This document shows positions 33,487-40,809 of a stretch of 40,809 nucleotides of DNA, one piece after another; positions within the stretch are counted from its first letter, which is position 1, and each line of letters begins with the position of its first letter. The translations under genes were made by a program, and so were the position numbers. Below the pieces are notes generated by a model. That model was not told the origin of the DNA. It did not search any database and saw only the letters and a program-made list of their open reading frames with translations. The DNA comes from Rhizophagus sp. LPA8_4_AMF (taxonomy: Eukaryota > Glomeromycota > Glomeromycetes > Glomerales > Glomeraceae). The stretch covers positions 1-40,809 of the forward strand of contig JADRCO010000254.1 in NCBI GenBank assembly GCA_021464525.1. Reading direction: 5' to 3'.

Positions 33487-35057
33487 CAGTATATAAAAAA
33501 AAAATAAAAATAAAAAAATAATAATAATAATAATAATAAATAAAATAAATAATTAACTCAGTTCCAATATGGAAAATAAATTTTTTTTTTTAAAAAAAAA
33601 AAAAATTATTTACCATTTTATCGTTTTTGTAAAATTGAGTTTTGTATTGTAATAAGTAGGTAATAAAGTATGTGGTAATTACTAATTAGTTGGTTATATA
33701 ATAATAAATGTAATAATATGAGTAATAGTTATATAAAGTATCAATGTGGATTATACAAAATATAAATAATATTAATTAAATGTTTATCATCAGAAATTAT
33801 CATAATTATCATAATTATCGATAAAAAAAAGGTCATTATATTTTTATATATAACAATTTATTAATTATTACTCATATTGATTACTCATATGAATCAATAA
33901 TTGATGTTTGAATCACTCATCTACGAATCCATTCCCTCCGAAAGGAAAAAGCTTCGGGAGTTATGTCCATGTCACGTGATTATACTGTGTAATTTTTTAT
34001 TACTATGATATTATTTTTTTTTTTTCGCTCGTCCCCGAATTACGAATCGGGGATTTTTCTTTCCTGTACGATTTTTCATAAAGAAAGACCTATCATTAGC
34101 CAATGTAATCAAATGGGTTTGCAATATATTAAAAATTTAATAATCTTTTGGAATTTTGGAAACAATTCTTAGCACTGCCCTACTATTTACCAAACAAATA
34201 CGTCTGCTGGTTGCCACATTTTTTCATTTTTTGACATTGTTCTCGTGATCCTCCAAGATTTTTTTAATCATCACAAATAAGCTACAACATTAATTAATAA
34301 TGTGTTACCGCTCACCGCAATCTTATACTTCGCCTCTTAGCGAAAATTATTAATAAGGAAATAATATTAATAAAAGATTTTGTAAGGTATAACAATATAG
34401 GAACAAGGTCGGTCATATTTGAAACATCAAAAAGAAAAAGAAACAACGGGGAAATCATTTTTCAACCACATCACATCACATTTAATCAAAGAGAAAAAGT
34501 AATATAAAGTAATATTATTTAAAAAATTTGTTATACGAATGTATTATGTATTGAAAAAATTTTGATACATTTTTAATACGTTTTAATACTTATATACATA
34601 TATATTACATCCATTAATGCTTATATTACATTTTTATTAAAACTCTCAAAAATTACTGGTTATAGTAATACCAAATATGCACAAATATGCATAAAAAGAA
34701 ATTTTGTTGGAAAACAATAAACGGGAACGGAGAAAGGTATTATTAATAAAACGTTATAATATATACGTTATATACGTCAAACATTATTACATAAAAAATG
34801 AAATCATTTGTAAACTTTTTAAAACTTAAAAAAATGTAATTTATGTAATTATAATTCGATCGGTTTTAAAAACAAACAAGAAAAAAAAAAAAGAAAGAAG
34901 AAAATTTTTTTTTTTAAGGAGAAAAAATTGAATTAATTCCGCATTAATCAGTTTTTTTTTTATCCCAAAAACAGATTTTTATTAAAAAGGTTTTCCTTTA
35001 TCTTTTTTTTTTTTTAATTTCTTTATTATTTTTTTTTTTTTTCGTTGTTTGTATTCT
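33021..35057. other. Gene-free stretch upstream of the RhoGEF gene, with microsatellites
   Basis: This holds the presumed RhoGEF promoter, a (TA)n tract at 33448-33483, an (ATA)n tract at about 33518-33538 and many A/T runs. A 7-bp hairpin TCCCCGA/TCGGGGA lies at 34032-34053 with an 8-nt loop. No gene is seen. Confidence 0.45.
33448..33538. repeat. (TA)n and (ATA)n microsatellites
   Basis: An almost pure TA dinucleotide tract of about 36 bp is followed, after a short A-rich gap, by an ATA trinucleotide tract of about 21 bp. Confidence 0.9.
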
Positions 35058-35768
35058 TTAATGTTTAACCGAGGATCTTAATGACCATTTTGGATATAAT
35101 ACATGCATCATCATGTCGCTTATTAACAATTTTTTTTTTTTTATTAACTCGGAATAAAAAACCAAAAATGTGTTAATTTTTTCGGAAATATAATTATGGC
35201 GTAATTTTCTAATTTTCTTTAACAAATTAATAATACAATTAAAACATATTAACAATTATAAAAATTTATTATTATTTTTAAAATTATTTCCATATTTGAA
35301 ACTATTATAAAAAAAAAATTATATTAATTTGTAATTTGTATAAAGGTTTATGTATTGTTACGTGAAACGTACGAAATGTATTATTACTTATTAGTCACAT
35401 GAATCGGTTATTAAAAAATAGCATTAGCCGGCTAACCCGGCTCAACTCTAATACATTTTTATCAAGAATCCCCTTTAGAACCTAAAAAAGAAATTTTCTC
35501 ATAATGGTGTGTGTTCCAAATGATTTGAACAATACTAATTACTTTGTATAACATACTTAAACCAAATTTGGTTATGAGATATGCATATTATCCCATTTTA
35601 GATTAAGAAATTCTTTGCATTATTCATTCGATAATTAGAATGTTTTTTTATTCCTAATCAAATCAATGAGTGGGTTAAAGTAAAAACTATAAAGCTTTAG
35701 AAGTAATGCAGTGAAAAAAAAAATTTTATTTTTTTGTCAACTTTATTTTATTTAGTTGTGTTTCAATA

Positions 35769-35845
35769 TACAACACATAACAACACATACAACACAGTCA
35801 ACATATACAACACACACATATACAACACATATACAACACATTACA
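35769..35845 (+). repeat. ACAACACAT-type minisatellite
   Basis: Irregular copies of ACAACACAT and ATACAACACA are repeated about seven times, with period 8-14 bp. Confidence 0.8.
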
Positions 35846-38800
35846 GTATTCTTTTTTTTTTTTTTTTTATTCGCTATATTATGAAGAGATAAAGTTCGAA
35901 TAATGACAAAAAGTTTATTTTAAAAAAGAACTGGTTTTGTGTGTATTTATTTATTAGGGCTAAGAAAACAAATTAGTAAAAGATTAACGCAAATTTTTTT
36001 TTTTTCTTGTGTTGAAACATTCCGGATATATATTTGATATAATTTTTTTTCCGAATCTTCAAAAGTTAATTTATTATTAAATTTCATATATGGGATAACA
36101 TTAGTATTACATCTTTTTTTTTTTTTTACTATTAGACCATTTTAGTCTTTATAAGTGTCACCTGATCTCCAGTATTTTATGAATTAAAATGAATAAACTT
36201 TTAAACGGATATATTTAAAAAAAAAAAAAATTTTTTTTTTTTCCTTCTTCTTATCGACTTTAAACGCCAAATTGCCAAGTTAATTAATGTTCAAAACTTT
36301 ATTAGCATTCATTCAATAATAATAATAATAATAAAAATGAGTTGTATTAAATCAAGGAGAGATCGTAATTATTCGATTACATCGATATAATCTCAAACAC
36401 AATGTTATTATAATGAATGATATTATAGTAATATGCCATCAGAAATGCAATATTTTGAAATGTGAGATTTTCTTTGAATTACTAGGCTTACGCAACCCTC
36501 ATCACAAAATTACGGCATGATTAATAATTGCGTCATACCTTTTTATTTCACAATGAAGATTTATTTTTATATTTTTTTAGAATTATAAATTTTTAAAACG
36601 CGATAACCAATTGATAATGCGAGATTTTTATTTTATGTATGAAAAAAAGAGTCATGTAGTCTCAAAAGTTCATGTAATAATAGCATATCTTTCTTCTCGT
36701 ATTCATAATGATTACAATTTAATTCTATAGTATTTTTAACAGGGGTCATTAGAGTCAAAGACCAACCATAAACGCATTGTGTAACGTTTAAAATGGTACA
36801 TATTGTTTTACATGCATATATTAAAAAAATAAGGGTCTCAGAATTCAAATCCTGCAAATAAAAGTCTTAATTTAGGTCTCACCAAATTTTCAGCCTTCGC
36901 TTAAATATTTTGACCTACAGAACTAGACCTATCAACAAGGATTGATCTGTCAAAAAGATCTCTTTTTTAAAAAGAAATAGAATTTTATTCTTTTGATTTA
37001 CTTAATAAAGTTATTTGATCCAATAATCGTTATCTATACTTTCTTAAAAAGCCACAACCTTTACTTATTAAAGAAAAATGTACTCTACGAATCATGTATA
37101 ATTTTTTAAAACAGAAATCTTCTAGCGTGTAACTAAATATATGCATTAAAAAAAAAAAGGATATATTATGAAAAATATGTAATATGTATTATGTAATATG
37201 TAATATGTCACCTCCTTTAATGTTATAAAGATATTATGACGATAATGCATGAAAAATATGCAATTTTTCACACCATGTGAGTTTCAATTTTTAATACGTG
37301 GCCTATAGAAAATTCTAATTATCTAATTATTAATATTTAAAATTTGTTTTCAGAATTATATTTATTTTTATTTGCTTCATTTGTTTTATTTGTTTTGACC
37401 ATATTAACACTTAGAACATTCTATATTATTAATCATTTTGATATATACACATTATATACACATAAAAAGGATCATTTGAAATTTTAAAACTTTGAAAATA
37501 ATCAACAACAGAGTACAAGAAGATATTATCAGGAGCTTTTACATCGAGAAACCCCTGCACGAAAAAAAAAAAAAGGATTCAAAACTTTAATGAGGATTAC
37601 ATATTAATTAAGAAAAAAAATAAAGCAAGGAGAATGTTCGTAATGTATCATATAACAAACAAGGTACGAAATGATGAAAATCATCACGGCATCTGAAACC
37701 AATTAACAATGTTCATTAAAAGGAAAATCCATATGATATATTTTTAAGTCATGAATGAAGAAAAATTAAACTTTTGATAAATAGAATTAATTATTTACTT
37801 AGTTGGTTAGAAAAAATAAATAGATTTCTAATTTAATGTTGTAAAACCTGGCTGTCTTATTTTTTTTCTTATGTCTTTGTTCTAAATAAAAACTTTTTTA
37901 CTATAAAAGCGTTCAATCAAAATAAAAAGAGTATAAAAATATATAATTTCATATTTCCCGCGCAAATTTCCTAAATTACAAATAAGATTTTTATATGCAG
38001 GGTAATAACGTCTTACATTTTGGTTTTATATTATGTAGCATAACAAATTTTTTTTGTTTAATCACGAACATTGACGGAGATTTGTTTGATTTTTTATTCG
38101 AATAAAGAAGAATTAATTGGTGAGATTGGTTTATATATATATATATATTTATTTTTTTACTAGTTTGTTTTTTTTTTTGAAATCTGCTTACTAGTTTGGA
38201 ATATCTTTTTTTTTAAAAAACAAACAACTCGTAATTTAATACTTGATTATGTACAATTATTATTTGTTATGAGAGGTTAATCAAAAGTTTTTTAAAAAAA
38301 ATACAGATTCTCGATAAAATTTAATTATAAAGATGAATTTTTAAGAAGATAATTGGAGCAAAAATAATAATAATGTTTATTACTATTTAATTAAATTAAT
38401 GATATGGACATTACTGGTCAAATGCAATTGGACGATCAAAAAATGCATTGTCACATAGTACGATCGGTTACAGGTAAACATTATTCGAAGGATGTTCATC
38501 CAATTAAATTTCCAATCAAAGCGTGGTAAATTGGAAATAAATATATAAAAAATATTTATATATACTAGGTATAAGATTATAATAATCTTAAGTTTATAAA
38601 CATATTTATTTATGCTATGCATATCATTCTAGTAATAATAATAATCTATACATACATTGCATACTATGCATACGCCACACAACGTATATCTAATTACTAA
38701 ATTAATTAAACCGTGTTACTTATTATGCATCGGATAAAAGTATATGAAATTTTACTACTTTTTTATTTTGAAAGGAGGAAAATAGTAATATGTCCACGTT

Positions 38801-39960
38801 GCTTTCAAAGATTTACATCAACCCTCCCCCCTTTTTTTTTTTTAAAAAAAAAAAAAAATATCATATTAAAGAAAACTTTTATAAAATTTATTTATTTTTT
38901 TTTAAAAAAAATCATTATTTGTAATCAATCTTTTATTTTTTATTTTTTATGAGGGAAATTTCCGTATAGCGAAATTAACATTGTGAATTTGTTTATATTC
39001 AACTTTATTATTATTGTGATAGCTGTGCTTAATTTCGAAATTTACCAATCATCTAACATATTATTGATATAAATTATATTTCATCATATGTATAACATGA
39101 ATTATATTCAAAAAAAAAAAATTACTTTATTCATCACAAATATTTTAAATTTGAATTTTTTTGATTACTTTAATATTTGAAACAAGATTTTGTTAATCTC
39201 CTCCGTGTTATTATTATTCGTATAATACCTATCATATTTCATAAATTTATTTATGGATTACCAATAAATTAAAAGAAATGGAATTTATAGACCTAATTGA
39301 ATTTAAATTAAATTTGATGATGTAAAACCATGGATTAATATAATTCATATAAAAATTAATTAAATTTTATGGATTATGTAAAAATATCTTGAAAATTATT
39401 CTTGAACATACATATTTATTCGGCATCACTTTTTATTCGTTTGATGAATATGCAATTTTATTAAATCTATCTTACTTTTAAAATTATTTTTAATACTTTT
39501 CTTCCCCGGTGAATTGGTTATGTCGGGTTAAAAATATTCTCAACCTAAATTAGGCAGAATGTTTGTTTTTTTTTATGAATTTTATGCACAGGTCAACCCC
39601 TTAATTTGGGATATAACTCTCCCCCTCCCCGCAAGTTGCGTAGTGTTTTGTAAATAAAACTGTTAAATGTTAAACCATTTGCATAATACATTAAGGTAAT
39701 TTAAACTTTTTTTATTAATATAATATAAATTTATGCTTAATAAATATGGCAGAATCTTAAAAAATTTTGGAAAGATCTGGTAATTTTTAACAAAAGAACC
39801 CATATAAAGAATGTGTTGTACAAATATGTAAAAGAACAAAAGATAAAAAATACCACTTTGTTATAAAACTTTAATAACTTGGAGGGAAACAAGTTTTCTT
39901 GATGTATGAATATCAATCAATGTACAGTATGTAACAAGTATGTAAGATGTACGGTAATGA

Positions 39961-39985
39961 TGGGTAAATGGGTAAATGGGTAAAT
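39961..39985 (+). repeat. Three copies of TGGGTAAA
   Basis: An 8-bp unit repeated exactly three times. It is not the fungal telomere repeat TTAGGG. Confidence 0.9.
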
Positions 39986-40809
39986 GTGAGGGAAATTTGA
40001 ACTATTGTACTTTTATCGATTTAACCATAAATTCTAGTCTTTGTCACACCATAACTGCAAATCATACATACATATATGCGTTGGTTAAGGACCTTCCGAA
40101 AAGAAAAAAAAAACAAGTTCAAACCCTACGGAAAAAAAGAGATTTTATTCCATAAAATTAGATGATAATTTTTGAAATTCACGGTAATTTACATTATCTT
40201 ACATTTACTGCGCCAACCTAATTTTTTTCACACTTATTATTGCATTTGCATTTGGATGATGAATGGATGGTTACCTATTGTCATATCGTCATATCGTTTT
40301 CACAGGTTTTCATAATAATGAAAATTTTTTTTTTTTGTTCAATTAATACTTTACATAAACCCCACATAAAAAATTGACAGCATAACAATGATCTTTTTTT
40401 TTTTTGATCAATTTTTTAACTAAAAAAAATCGATTCTGATTTGTTGTAAACCGTAACCGTTCATATTTGATAATATATATTTCCAAATCCAAATCCCTTT
40501 TTTTTTTTCTTTAACCACATGAAAAATAAGTATTTATCATGTGTCATTTATAATTCATTTAATCCTATTAAAGCAAATGACGTGAATATGGGATTTCCTA
40601 CTATAAAATGATTTACACTGCGGCTTAATATTAATAATATGGGTCAACTTTATTTGGTATGAACCCCCGGAGTATATACATTTTTTTTTTTTTTTGGAGA
40701 AATTAATTTTGTAATCATATCACAACATCATCACACATGAAGCATTCATTCATTATTCGAAGATTTTTTCTTTTTTTTTTTTTTTTTTTTTATTTTAAAA
40801 ATTAATTTT

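Larger units (their letters stand above)
35058..40809. other. 5.7-kb stretch to the window end without a supported gene
   Basis: Several small frames exist (minus 35058-35255, 36633-36857, 38383-38622; plus 38713-38952). The one at 36633-36857 has the most protein-like composition and a TTTGCAG acceptor-like word at its 5' end (about 36850), but no family resemblance. The rest are A/T-run artefacts. Also present are a 6-bp GC hairpin AGCCGG/CCGGCT at 35426-35442, a TAATATG tandem at about 37176-37208, and possible Pol III box-like words at 40082 and 40117. Confidence 0.4.

Noticed and set aside
36633-36857. 74-codon minus-strand frame with a possible 3' splice site
   Set aside because: Composition is reasonable, but there is no second exon, no domain and no family resemblance.
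39961-39985. TGGGTAAA repeats as telomere-like sequence
   Set aside because: Only three copies, and the unit differs from TTAGGG.

Overview
The window looks like nuclear DNA of an arbuscular mycorrhizal fungus close to Rhizophagus irregularis (Glomeromycotina). The sequence is very AT-rich with long A/T runs. Genes have short GT-AG introns, and the gene content matches families expanded in that group: ion-transport/propeller proteins, kelch proteins with a C-terminal membrane anchor, and F-box/LRR proteins. The species call rests on remembered family resemblance, not on a search.

Left third (1-12,900): mostly gene relics and mobile-element remains. On the minus strand lies a decayed, edge-truncated ion-transport-domain gene (1-3575). 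A broken transposase-like gene of a dispersed family follows (about 4480-6130), then a TA-flanked MITE-like element (6541-6792). Next come a degenerate tandem repeat (about 7020-7270), an orphan coding fragment (about 8200-8400), a 5'-incomplete kelch gene with two frame breaks (8535-10061), another orphan fragment (about 10510-10860) and a 705-bp TTAA-flanked inverted-repeat element (10941-11645).

Middle (12,900-24,400): the intact genes. A CHTOP/FOP-like mRNA-export adaptor gene (minus, 3 exons, 251 aa) is followed by a 12-exon ALDH8-type aldehyde dehydrogenase gene (minus, 479 aa) with an 8-nt micro-exon. This gene is divergent, across only 156 bp, from a 7-exon SRAP/HMCES-type abasic-site shield gene (plus, 330 aa). 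After 3.8 kb without a recognisable gene comes a single-exon F-box/LRR gene (minus, 528 aa).

Right (24,400-40,809): sparse. It holds a degenerate roughly 40-bp satellite (25324-25860) and a roughly 130-170-bp tandem array (26554-27055). The only convincing gene is a two-exon RhoGEF (DH domain) gene (31526-33020, minus, 429 aa). The last 7.8 kb contains microsatellites and homopolymers but no gene I can support.

The ALDH/SRAP pair may share a promoter. Otherwise the intact genes serve separate housekeeping roles (mRNA export, aldehyde oxidation, DNA repair, ubiquitin ligation, Rho signalling) and do not form a pathway. No tRNA, rRNA or CRISPR was found. I see no convincing new biological system. 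The most useful leads are the micro-exon, the SRAP tail motifs, three inverted-repeat elements with target-site duplications, and two AT-rich tandem arrays.
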